Assembly (NCBI GenBank): GCA_030770425.1
Contig: JASJFT010000012.1
Location: 310,001 to 374,000 of the forward strand
Direction: 5' to 3'
Length of the DNA: 64,000 nt
From: Darksidea phi
Lineage: Eukaryota; Ascomycota; Dothideomycetes; Pleosporales; Lentitheciaceae
In this document: positions 44,911-54,683 of the stretch, piece by piece
How positions within the stretch are numbered: the stretch's first letter is position 1
How the letters are laid out: each line of letters begins with the position of its first letter
Translations under genes and position numbers: made by a program
The notes under the pieces: generated by a model
Database searches by the model: none
The model's input: the letters and a program-made list of their open reading frames with translations, nothing else
Told to the model about the DNA's origin: nothing

Positions 44911-45672
44911 GAACCAGGGCATGATATTCCTTAGCCTCTACTTACATACTAATTGGCATTACTTGAGGTATCGGTATGAGAGATATACTTGTCTCCGTGC
45001 ATATAATATAACTGGGAATACCTCACCCGAAACCTCTAATTATGCTCTTTCTGAATCACGTTCTGGGTTGGACAGTCCGCTGGGAGATATACGATGCGGG
45101 CCTAGGGTAGACTGCGGGGATTCGACGAACCAAGAGAAAATTGTGCCCCGTCTTTCGGAATGTCTTTAACATTGTTCATATGGTTGATCCTTTCGCTTGT
45201 AAGCTGCAGGGTGGTGATGGCACTGGCGGTTATACTGAGCGGGTCCACAGTATGGTAAGCCGCGATGAAGGTGGATGCCGTTAGTGACTCGTACCGGCTT
45301 TGAGAACCCCGCAGCAGCAGGAATGGGGTGACCGTATCATCACCTTTATCGTGATCGCATGCATACCTCAGCTGGCTAAGGAATCTTTTGTCTCAATTCT
45401 TTGATTGGTAGCTGGGAGGCCTTTTTCTTCGGATGGGAAGCACGGCTCATTAGACGTTTGCGCGGGTCAAATCGAGGCATTTTGGAGAGAGAACCAATCT
45501 CTGTGGATGAGCTTGTGTTCACTAAACGTTTGGTTCATCTATACTGCCTCATCTCTACATGAGGGGCAGTTGGAGAACGCGGAAGCCGTAGTCTGAAAGG
45601 AATTTATTTCGTAGAGCGAGATGTGGTCTAGTCGAGATGGAGCTTGTAGGAGCTGATAAATGTCTAGCCAAT
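44911..45672. other. Intergenic, no gene seen
   Basis: 3' flanks of two convergent genes. Plus frames at 44921-45169 and 45405-45596 have no recognisable homology. Confidence 0.4.
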
Positions 45673-46518
45673 CTATTTCCTGGCTTTGTATCCCGCACAT
45701 GTGCCTTCACACCACCAAACTCCCTGTCGCCATGAACTACATTCGGTCCAATTCCTCACTTTGCCCTCATTACCTTCAAGATCCCGGACCGCTACCCGAG
45801 TAGCCTCCACAATAAACGCATATATCTTCGATTCCCTGAAGACTCGTTGCTCTTCTTTGACTTGATCGCCTATCCCACAGTGCCACTCTTGAACACCGAT
45901 TTTCAATCTACGCAACGACTGTGGTAAGGCATTGAGGAAGGCCAGTTCGCAGCATGGAAGTCTAGAGCTGAATGGCTTTGTCCAGCAACCGGCTGAAACG
46001 AACAACTCCAGGTTGGTTAGCTCCAGCATTTCGGGTTGCAGATGGCGAAGGAGCGCGGCGGCTCGGCCACGATGATCCAAAGTAGGCAGAATAGCACCCA
46101 TTTCCCAAGGAAATCGTCCCTGGACATTCTGAAACTTCAGGAAGCGCGCGTGGTGTATATCTGGTCCTCCGACGCCACGGAAGAGGCGAGTAGTCAATAT
46201 TTTAGTGGGTTTCTCAAGCCAGTGGTGCTCCCACGAAGCTGGTGGGAGGCCAACGGCAGACACTATGAAGACGGCACGTCGATAAAACTGTTCCATAGCC
46301 TCTTTTTTGACCATTGAGTTACTTTGCATCCACGTCGGGTGTCGTGGTATGCTCAACCCGGGTTCCTCGCTGTCATAGCTTGCCCAGGTCGTTGCTTCGA
46401 TCGAATCCTCTTCGTATTTGAGTTCGTGCCGAAAGGAGAAAATATTCCCTTCCAACAAGTAATGATAGACCAAATCTCTCAATTCAGGCGGGAGGCGAAA
46501 GAAGCCAGATGATCCCAT
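45673..46518 (-). CDS. F-box-like domain protein, 281 residues (paralogue A)
   Basis: The N-terminus (FFRLPPELRDLVYHYLL, residues 6-22) is the short F-box-like motif that opens many uncharacterised fungal proteins. F-boxes dock on Skp1 in ubiquitin ligases. The rest has no named domain: a central helical part, then a Trp/Cys-rich end (CSSWRQGVWWCEGTC) matching the end of the next gene. A single exon with an ATG at 46518. The neighbour at 47165-48156 shares the motif and C-terminal pattern, so these are tandem paralogues. Confidence 0.75.
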   Translation of the reverse strand: MGSSGFFRLPPELRDLVYHYLLEGNIFSFRHELKYEEDSIEATTWASYDSEEPGLSIPRHPTWMQSNSMVKKEAMEQFYRRAVFIVSAVGLPPASWEHHWLEKPTKILTTRLFRGVGGPDIHHARFLKFQNVQGRFPWEMGAILPTLDHRGRAAALLRHLQPEMLELTNLELFVSAGCWTKPFSSRLPCCELAFLNALPQSLRRLKIGVQEWHCGIGDQVKEEQRVFRESKIYAFIVEATRVAVRDLEGNEGKVRNWTECSSWRQGVWWCEGTCAGYKARK

Positions 46519-47164
46519 GTTTCGGTAGTTTGGGCTTGCTCTTTCTCTTTCCTGTAGATTACCTATCCTGATAGCCTTCGATGGACAATACTTGCTAGTA
46601 ATTGGTTGCGGATTTTGGTAATTGGAAAAAAAGGCACAGGCGTGAACCGTTTTGTATAAGATGATGAAGAGAACGAAGAGTATTAAAGTAGGAAAGGGAA
46701 CGGAACGAAAACTTCATTCTCACGCTTGGCGGCGTGATATCGATCCAGCTGTCGCTGACACTCAGAACCATGGCTTAGATCAAAGTGGTGACGCATTAGC
46801 TCTGGGGGCAGTTCCTCTAAAAGCTTAAAACTGGGATTTTAGTTTTGAGGGCAACTTTTAACTGGATACGTTGAATATTTATGTGTTCCAAATAATACAG
46901 TCGAACCGGAGTTTTTAATGCTTTGATGTGGTAATCTACCGAGAAAGAAACGCCTTAAAATATTTCGCACAGAGTACACAGATTTGAAGAGCATTCTATC
47001 TTTATGTAAGCATGTTCCTCAATCGCCATGTTCAAAGGTGGTTTACTCTATACTGATTGATGCGTCAATGAATCCCACCACCTTTCAGGAAAAGATAATT
47101 TCAAAGCCCACAGAGTAACGAATATTGCCCATCGCCCATACCGTAGAAACCCATGACATTCAAT
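46519..47164. other. Intergenic between F-box-like paralogues
   Basis: AT-rich, with no frame of interest. It contains the promoter of paralogue A and the 3' flank of paralogue B. Confidence 0.45.
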
Positions 47165-48156
47165 CTAAACTCTCTCACCATTGTAGGTGTCTAAACCATC
47201 AATGTACCGTCGATAGTATGCCCATCTCGCTTCACACCACCACACCAATCTATCAGTAGTGTACCGCTCAACCCCGCTCCATATCGTCCCAGGCTCCTCT
47301 TCAGAGGTACTCGCCGCCGCTTTCGCCACCTTCATGATCATGCCTAAGCAGCCCGCACGAAACGCCCTTGGAGCTGACCGAAACGAGATGCGCTCGCAGC
47401 TCCAAACTCCCTCTTCCACTCGTATTCTGACCCTCTTTAAACAGCGCGGGAAACAGTGGATGAGGGCAGGACTATTATTCCATGGCCCCCGTGACCAACC
47501 CTTTACGGTACCATTTTCCATGCACAAGGAGTGAACAGCGTTGGTAAGGTCGATTTCAAGCGTCCGTAACATGGGAGCAATACACATGAAGTTCCCGAGC
47601 AGCCTCAGTGTTAGTTCATCGTGGAATGTGAGAGTTTTCTAGCCTGAAAGTGACGAGCAAGGTTCAAATCCGGGCTATCCAAGTCGTCCGGATGGAACAC
47701 CACATGTGGGTGGAATGGCTTTTTCCATTCTATGCTTGTCACCACGAAGACGGCGCATTGGTGAAACTGCTGGAGCGCTTCCTGGCGCATCATAGCATCA
47801 GCCTGGAACCATAATGGGAAGTTCCATGTTGGAAGGCTTCGTTTCTTGCTATTGTAGCTCGCGAGATAGTTCACCAGGTTCTCTGTATCGAAATCAGGCG
47901 CTGAGACGTTGAATTTGCTGCTGAACGCGATCTTAATGCCTAGCAGTGCCTGGTGGTAAATCCCATTTCGTAGCTCAGGCGGCAGCCGGAAAAAAAGCGG
48001 CACGCATGTTCTGGGGGATGTGTCTGTTCGGTAGGCGGATATTCGGGGCCTGCTGCTACCATGAGACTTTGTGCATAGGAGGCTGATGGTGTGCTTGCAC
48101 TTACTGCAATTCAGCTCGAGCTGAAAGGTCGAATAACTTTCAGGTTGCGAATCCAT
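47165..48156 (-). pseudogene. F-box-like domain protein, paralogue B, with a one-base frameshift
   Basis: The first frame (48156 down to about 47640) encodes a Cys-containing N-terminus, the F-box-like motif FFRLPPELRNGIYHQALL and the following conserved block ending near FQARK. Coding then continues one frame over, from about 47640 to 47165, through LRTLEIDLTNAV and a C-terminus with RLVWWCEARWAYY that parallels paralogue A. No GT-AG pair lies at the switch, which falls in an A-run (GAAAAC). A single-base deletion or a sequencing error therefore best explains it. If the base is truly missing, the product loses its C-terminal half. Confidence 0.7.
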
Positions 48157-50350
48157 GTGTGTCGAGAGTCCCTGAACCAGGAGAAAACAATAAGTGCGGT
48201 TAAGAAAAGCGGAATGAAATAGCTGGTGGGTCGCAAGGAAGCGAGGAGTGATGATTAAGAAGCATAGAAGAAGCGATTAAAGAGGTTGCTTAGGCAGGCA
48301 TATCTCGGAAAAGGAGCTTCTGAGTTTCTAGATGTCTTGCTTGGAAAATTCGGTGTTCTCAACCACGGATGTGTAGGCTATCAGTCATCAGTCCCAGCGC
48401 AACTGCGAACACATGACTATAAGTACGTATTTCCGATGATCATTACAAGGAATGACCTTGTAGTCTTTTTCACGTCTGGTCGACAACACAGAAATCGAGA
48501 TGTTGCAACACTAAGAGAAAAGGGACACTGCCCGATTAAACCATGGTGGTTTTACTAGTGCGCCTAAGTTTGATATAGATGTATTCACTCTATGAAAAAT
48601 CATGTTTGGGCGCGGAATGCCATTTAGGTACCACGGATAGTACCTTGAGTCGGGTGCGACAGGTTTCCGCGGTCCTGCCGACCTCCAACCCGGCAGCGAC
48701 TACGAACAAAGGTGCACCAGACGACAGTGAGGATCCCAAAACATGGTTTGAGGAAGTAAAGACGTGAGACTCGAGAGATGCTGGCAAAGCCGTGGATGAA
48801 ACATTCACAGCCTTGGTTGGCGGGAATTCGAGCTTCACTACATATTCATAGAAGCTCCAAGGTATGATATGGAGCGAATGCAACCAGCATAGTTCGTGAG
48901 GAGGACCTGGGAAACCTCTGCGAAACATCGCGCCCTATTCCTCACTAGGGTACTACATCTTTTCGTTACGGTCCTCAGCGACACCACTACAGGTTAGACT
49001 TGCCACAACTAGGATAAGAACAAACAATCATCCTAACCACTGCTATATTGATGAAGATTGTTGGATTTACCGGTGAGAGGCTATCTTGCCCGCTTCAACC
49101 AAGTTCCCGCATTCAGTTTTCGCCGCATTTCTCAACAGCAATCTTGAAACTAGACGCTTAGGTTTACACACATACGTAATTGGGCTATATGTGGAACACT
49201 AGGTTCTACTTTAAGTGTGTATCGAATGAGTAGCAGCCATCGCGTCATCAAACTCGCGGAATAACCCAAAAAGGTGACACAAAAAGGCATTTCGTCCCGA
49301 ATACCTTGAAACGCAAGTGGGTTGTTGGTTGCAGTCATTACCTGTGATTGCCTGAGGTGTCACGGCATGACTGCGAGGGCAACGGCCCGAGCCTCATGAA
49401 AGAGGGCGTGGCGCGTGCCATTTTAAGTGTGTATCTTGTGACGAGAGTGTATAAACTAGGGCGAAATCGAGGATATAGCGGCGTTACTCGGTACCCAAAG
49501 CATACCCCAGAACCAGATATTGCCAGCTACTACCGCCAATGCGAACTGTAATAGCCTAAGATCTACCGCGCTACCGAGAAACTTTGTAAAAGTATTATCA
49601 TTTCTTTCCTTGAGGCGAGGCGATATGTGTGGTGCGGCGGAATGTTTAAATACCACTGCTCATGGTAGCGCAACCTGGTGGACATGAGCATCCTTGTTTG
49701 TAGGTAGCCTGTGTTCGCTCATAGCAAAATTCCGTTTCACTTGAAGGGCATTTGGTCCCGTGGACAGTATCTCGGGTGCTCGTGTAAAGTTGCTCCTACC
49801 GCACATAGACGGCCATCAAATCGGCAGATGAGATACTCCCAGAGCACAACGCTGATGTCGTCGTGTCTAATCAATCCCGGACCGAGCATCGCACCATTCT
49901 TTCCTCATACCGAGCTCGAATCGAGCGGCTATCCACTTCTAACCGCTTTAAATGATCTACACCATCGGATGCAGAACCATGCTTCCCCGATCACCCACCC
50001 AGCCACGCCCACCGCAAACACACCACCTCACAAACTACAATCTCGATGCAACCAAAACCCCAATCTCGATAAACCTTCCCGCACCGCTCAAGCACGAAGT
50101 GCGGTTGGCAGTTGTCACGGATGAGTCATTCACCAATCAGCATGCAGGTATATCGTGACAGTCGCGTCATGATCGGCGGACCGTCTTCCCACGACATGTC
50201 ATAACAGAGCTTCTGACTTCATTGTAAAGTTTAGGCAATACGCAAGCGCGGTAAGAGCATTGGACTAATTCGTGCGAAAGGACATACGTTGGTTGCGTGA
50301 CTGCATCGTGATATGTTGCCCTGATTCGCACTATCGAGCCCACAAGGATC
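48157..50350. other. Gene-poor interval with a dispersed repeat
   Basis: Short frames only. The plus frames 49711-50124 and 49952-50158 contain some protein-like sequence near their ends, but no model with splice support was found. Copy 3 of the dispersed repeat lies at 49220-49316. Confidence 0.35.
49220..49316 (-). repeat. Dispersed repeat, copy 3 of 3
   Basis: Reverse-oriented relative to the copies at 18.4 kb and 34.1 kb. It shares the ordered words TTGCGTTTCAAGGTATTCGG, CTTTTTGTGTCAC, TTTTTGGGTTATTCCGCGAG and CTACTCATTCGATA. Confidence 0.8.
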
Positions 50351-50980
50351 TCACACGACTTCGGCATGACGCCCATCGCGATAAGAGCAAGGAAATGTGA
50401 AACCGACGGGAGTTAAGCTAAGCGCATGAATAGGCAGAATGGCATAGACATGACGAAAAGCGCGAAACTCTCTCCATCGAACCATCCACTTACCAACCTG
50501 CAACACATGCAAAACCCACAATACAAACGCCGACACTGACGTGTGCCCAAGATGCTCCGCGACCATCCTATTAGGCTGCATAAATCGAGCCCATCGCGTG
50601 AACCACCTACGCAACGAATCCCAAGCCCGCGGCCCTCTCTTGTGACGCGCCCCAGAATATGCAGCCCTACGAAAAGCATGGCCGTTGTATACCTCCCCCC
50701 CTAGACGATGACGCAATCCGAGCAATTGCCGAGCCGGCGGCCGGCGGCCGGCCTTCGGCGAACTTCGGCATTCCTCACCAATCACAACACCACACACGCG
50801 ACAATTTATCAAGCCACGCCACAGTATCGCAAATAGAACAGAAACAGCGCATACGAGTACGAAGAAAGGTGTGATGATCGGTAAAGCAGACCGGCAGCGT
50901 TCCATCGCAGCCACACATGCAAATGGCCATGCAACCCACCCCCCATCAAAGGCCACGTATTGAAGGTAGAAGCGCCACAC
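50351..50980 (-). CDS. Hypothetical protein with one or two membrane segments (weak)
   Basis: A stop-free minus frame of about 209 codons. From the ATG at about 50905 it shows a strong hydrophobic helix (LPIITPFFVLVCAVSVLFAIL), then a basic loop and a weaker hydrophobic stretch. No homology is recognised and the region is GC-rich with several open frames, so this could be non-coding. Confidence 0.25.
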   Translation of the reverse strand: MWRFYLQYVAFDGGWVAWPFACVAAMERCRSALPIITPFFVLVCAVSVLFAILWRGLINCRVCGVVIGEECRSSPKAGRRPPARQLLGLRHRLGGEVYNGHAFRRAAYSGARHKRGPRAWDSLRRWFTRWARFMQPNRMVAEHLGHTSVSAFVLWVLHVLQVGKWMVRWREFRAFRHVYAILPIHALSLTPVGFTFPCSYRDGRHAEVV

Positions 50981-52439
50981 AACACAGCCACCATCGCATT
51001 CTCACCCACAAATCCCACCCACCCAACTAGTCTACCACTCACAGCACCCACATCGCGCAAGCCCTACCCGCACACCCATCTCCGATCCAAAATAAAGTGC
51101 TTACACCCACAAGCGCCACGAAAAAAAATATCGTACATGGTGGAGGGGCCCAGATGCTAACTCGAAATGTAAGGTGAGTGGGTTGAGGCTCCCCGTCAGC
51201 TGGGTAGGGATCACGGTCGCTGCATGGCGTGCAGAAAAGGGGCTGGATTAGGCATCGCATGGGAGGGTAGAAGTAGACGGAACGGTATTCATAAAGGGTA
51301 GGTAGTAGTAGAGTAAGGCAAGACGTGCAGCTCCAACGTAGGACAGAGTCGCAAACATATGCACGTCAGCGCATAACGGGATGAGACAGCGTTCCCTACG
51401 CCGTTCTCGGCCCCCTTAATAAAGCGCATCTACAGCAGTAGGAGCCTGCTCATTCGTTCCTTGCCAAACCGACGCCATGGTAGCTGACGGAGAGCCTCAC
51501 GGAGAGCGCGAAAAAGTCGGTAAAAAAGGTGTTGCTACTTGCGCTGAGACTCCCGTCCAGGCCCGTTTTTGTTTTGTCAAAAGCTATCTAGACCATGTAG
51601 TGTACATCCCAAGCTTCCCTTGCATATTCTAAAGGGGTATCGTGTGTGATGAAGGAAATGTGGTGATACATGTTATTCGCGGACATATACAGGCGCTTAA
51701 GTGTACAGTGGGAGCGTTACGAAAAGCGAGAGGCAGGTAGTACACTGTGTTTGAGAGACGGATAGTACTGCAATTTGAAGCGAAATGGATGTGAAAATCC
51801 AGGGAATGTGACTTTTGAACCGAATGGAAAGGTGAGAGATTATACAGAGAAAAGTCGCCACAGACGGCGACCGAATTGGGAGAATTAGACGGACAACATT
51901 ATGAGAACCACAACGCCTTTCCCAGTCCAACCTAAACCGGGCTCTGCGGCCAACCTGATCATCTAAACAGTCGTCTTTTTTCCGATACATTCAGTCGATT
52001 AGATCCGGCTCTTTCATTCTTTCATCATTCATCAGTCCGCCCGCTAAGCGCACGACGGAAAAGCAATAGCAAAGAAATCTGTGAAATGAAACTAAATGAA
52101 ACGAACCACACTCCGAAGGGGTTGTTGTCGTCCGCAGAACGCCGGCCGGACCTCTCATCCGCGTACCGTCCCGACCAGCGAGAATCGGGCAGGAGGTGCA
52201 GCAAACGCTGTGAGGTCACACCCCAAAAAGCGCGCAGATGCAGCATGGGGGTAAGTCGCTCACGCCAAATATTCCTCCTCCTGCGCGGTAAAGAAAATTT
52301 TCTATCGTACAGCCTTCGCTCTCGGCCGATCTAAAAATTTGGCGTTCATGCAGAGCATCGAGTGCGTTGGTCATGATCCGGACTTCGGGGCCCGGCGAGA
52401 GCCGCCGCACTAGCGACCACCTCGGTAGACGGACAGCAC
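50981..52439. other. Interval downstream of the Rpn4-type gene
   Basis: No convincing frame. Much of the right part is likely 3' UTR of the minus-strand activator gene. Confidence 0.4.
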
Positions 52440-54683
52440 TCAGTCGTGGTTACCTCCGCGGCGTCTGTGCTTGCCGGGGAAATCGACCTCAGGATGGACA
52501 ACGCGCTGCGAAATGTTAGCGAGGCTGCGCTTCGATCGAGAACTGCGATGGTGGACTCTTACCATGTGGCGCGTCAGTGCATCGTTGCGCGAGAACGTCT
52601 TTTCTTCAACGCACAGTGCGCAGCGCACTTTTTGCTTGCGTACGTTGTGAATCGTGTCCTCGTGCCTAGTGAGGTCGTAAGGCCGCGAGAAGATGGTGTT
52701 GCAGGGCTTGCCCGTGGTGGGGTTGATGCGCTCACACTTGTGAGGCCCCGCTTGCGAGTTGCGTTCCAACAGAGCCGCTGATGTCATGCTGCTCGTGCCG
52801 ATGGGCGCGCCATTGCGATGGCCGTCGCGCTTGTGCTTCTGCAACTTTTGCGGAGTTTCGAAACGCTGCGTGCAGCCGTGATACGTACATGTGTAGGTAC
52901 CGTGGTCAGCGCTTGAGTTTGCGGGCTTCTGGAGATGGTCGCTCGACTGGCTGCTGGGATCGGGGCCAGCTTCGCTGCAGCTGGATTCCATCGAAGTGAG
53001 ATGCGCTGGGAACTCCGGGTTCGGCTCAGATCCAGTTGGCATGCTCGATGTAGGGCGGTAGTTCGATGTTGGTGCAAAGTTGATGCCGTGCAGGTTGCCC
53101 GCTATTGACGGCTGCGTAAAGGCGAAAGTCGAAGTTGGTTGAGAAGTGCTAGGGGTAGATGCCGGGAAGTTTGGTGAAAACTGTGGTGTTGCCCAACTGT
53201 CTCGCTGGTAAGACCGTGGTGTTGTGTCGAAGGTCGATTGGGTGGCGTTTCTATATTGGTTGCCACCGCGGTATTGGTGGTCGTACTCGCTTGCGCCACC
53301 GTCAGGGAACAATGGCACCTTCGAGTCTTCGTCAGCATCCCGGTAGTCCAATAGCGCGTCCTTGGGCGATATGGTCTTTGGTTGAGCCTCCTCACTAGGC
53401 TGCACTTGCGACTTCATCGCGTAAGCCGCGTCAGCCTCGGCCTTTTGCTCACGTGCTGCCACAGCCGTGCCCACTGCCATACGCGGTGACTGGTAATTGC
53501 TGGAGGGCTGGCGGTATGGCGAGCCGCGTCGGAACGGTGAGTCACCGCGTGACACTGAGCTGGACGGTGATTGTGAGCGTGCGATCTGGGCTGCCTGGAG
53601 GCTGCGCTGGACCATGTCGTTGGGGTTGCTGCGGTAAGGCGACAGCAGTGTGTTTGCTGCCGGCTTGGACTGCGGTACTGACTGTTTCTGCGCAACGACA
53701 GCACTCGGGTCGAAGGAGTAGTCGGCAGCTACGTCGGTGTACGTCCGCTCGAACTTGGGAACAGTGTGCTGTCGCATGTCTGGTTCGTCATCGTAAGTAA
53801 TGAACTGATTGAACAGCCACGAGTCGACCTTGTGGAGGGTCTCACCATTGGGGGGCATCTTGAAGTCCATCTCATCCCCATGTGTGGTATGAGGCGTTGC
53901 AGGTGAGTCGTGCCCGTAGCTCGACACCGACTGCCGCGCCGAGTGACCGAAGCCTGGGACGTCATCCTCAGGGACGTGCTGGTCCATGAGCGCCTGCTTC
54001 ATCGACATGTGCGCGGACATGGTCGAGTCCATGCTGGATGTGTGCGGGGTGTAGGTGTTGAAGTTGGCGTTCATGAAGGCGTCTTGTGTCGGCGTGTGGG
54101 TTGGTGTGGGCAGACTGTGGTTTGGCACGTTCGAGAAGGCTCTTGAAGGTTGGTCAGCGTTGTTAGATGAGTCAACCTTGACGGCTGAGCTCGAAGGCGA
54201 ACTCTCGGAGTGAGCGACGTACGGGTAGCCGGCAGCCGGACCTACGGCCTGGTACTGCGAGCCGGAAGAGCCTATCGACGACGAAGACGACGCGCGGTGG
54301 TGCGTCCTCCTTGACCGACTCACGGGTGTCTGCAGCGACTGGCTTTGCACATTGTTGTACGAACTCCAACTGTCGAGTCCGGAAGCGGCGGTGTCGGTCG
54401 ACAGCATCGAGGTTGGTGAGTAGCTTGTGGACAGTTGCGGTGTGGGTGTCGACTGCTGGATTCTGATGTCAGGGTTCGAGCAGTCGTATGCGCTCGTCAT
54501 GAACGGGTTGGACTGAGTGTCGAGGACGACGGCGGGGTCGAACGACTGCTGCTGCGAATCGAGGTAGTCGTGCAGCAGCTTCTGGTCGTAGAGTTGCTGG
54601 GCGGAAAGTTGCTGGGCGAGTTGGTCGAAGGAGAAGGGTTGGTGTTGTGGTAGGTGCTGACGTCTTGGTTGTACAGCCAACAT
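52440..54683 (-). CDS. C2H2 zinc-finger transcription factor of the Rpn4 type (proteasome gene activator)
   Basis: Single exon, 747 residues. The C-terminal region resembles yeast Rpn4, which activates proteasome subunit and stress genes. It has a leading C2H2 finger (about 600-622), then HKCERINPTTGKPC followed by FSRPYDLTRHEDTIH (about 648-680), then VRCALC and TFSRNDALTRHMVRVHH (about 686-712). The long INPTTG-containing loop is particular to Rpn4-like factors. The N-terminal 590 residues are disordered, rich in Gln, Ser, Pro and Thr, as in activation regions; an acidic block (YDDEPDM, about 305) may act in activation or degradation. It shares this window with a ubiquitin hydrolase, though far away. 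The ATG at 54683 is the first in frame. The class call is firm; target genes are inferred from yeast. Confidence 0.88.
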   Translation of the reverse strand: MLAVQPRRQHLPQHQPFSFDQLAQQLSAQQLYDQKLLHDYLDSQQQSFDPAVVLDTQSNPFMTSAYDCSNPDIRIQQSTPTPQLSTSYSPTSMLSTDTAASGLDSWSSYNNVQSQSLQTPVSRSRRTHHRASSSSSIGSSGSQYQAVGPAAGYPYVAHSESSPSSSAVKVDSSNNADQPSRAFSNVPNHSLPTPTHTPTQDAFMNANFNTYTPHTSSMDSTMSAHMSMKQALMDQHVPEDDVPGFGHSARQSVSSYGHDSPATPHTTHGDEMDFKMPPNGETLHKVDSWLFNQFITYDDEPDMRQHTVPKFERTYTDVAADYSFDPSAVVAQKQSVPQSKPAANTLLSPYRSNPNDMVQRSLQAAQIARSQSPSSSVSRGDSPFRRGSPYRQPSSNYQSPRMAVGTAVAAREQKAEADAAYAMKSQVQPSEEAQPKTISPKDALLDYRDADEDSKVPLFPDGGASEYDHQYRGGNQYRNATQSTFDTTPRSYQRDSWATPQFSPNFPASTPSTSQPTSTFAFTQPSIAGNLHGINFAPTSNYRPTSSMPTGSEPNPEFPAHLTSMESSCSEAGPDPSSQSSDHLQKPANSSADHGTYTCTYHGCTQRFETPQKLQKHKRDGHRNGAPIGTSSMTSAALLERNSQAGPHKCERINPTTGKPCNTIFSRPYDLTRHEDTIHNVRKQKVRCALCVEEKTFSRNDALTRHMVRVHHRSSRSKRSLANISQRVVHPEVDFPGKHRRRGGNHD

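Noticed and set aside
52446..54653. Several plus-strand frames opposite the Rpn4-type gene
   Set aside because: Antisense shadows of a long GC-rich coding exon.
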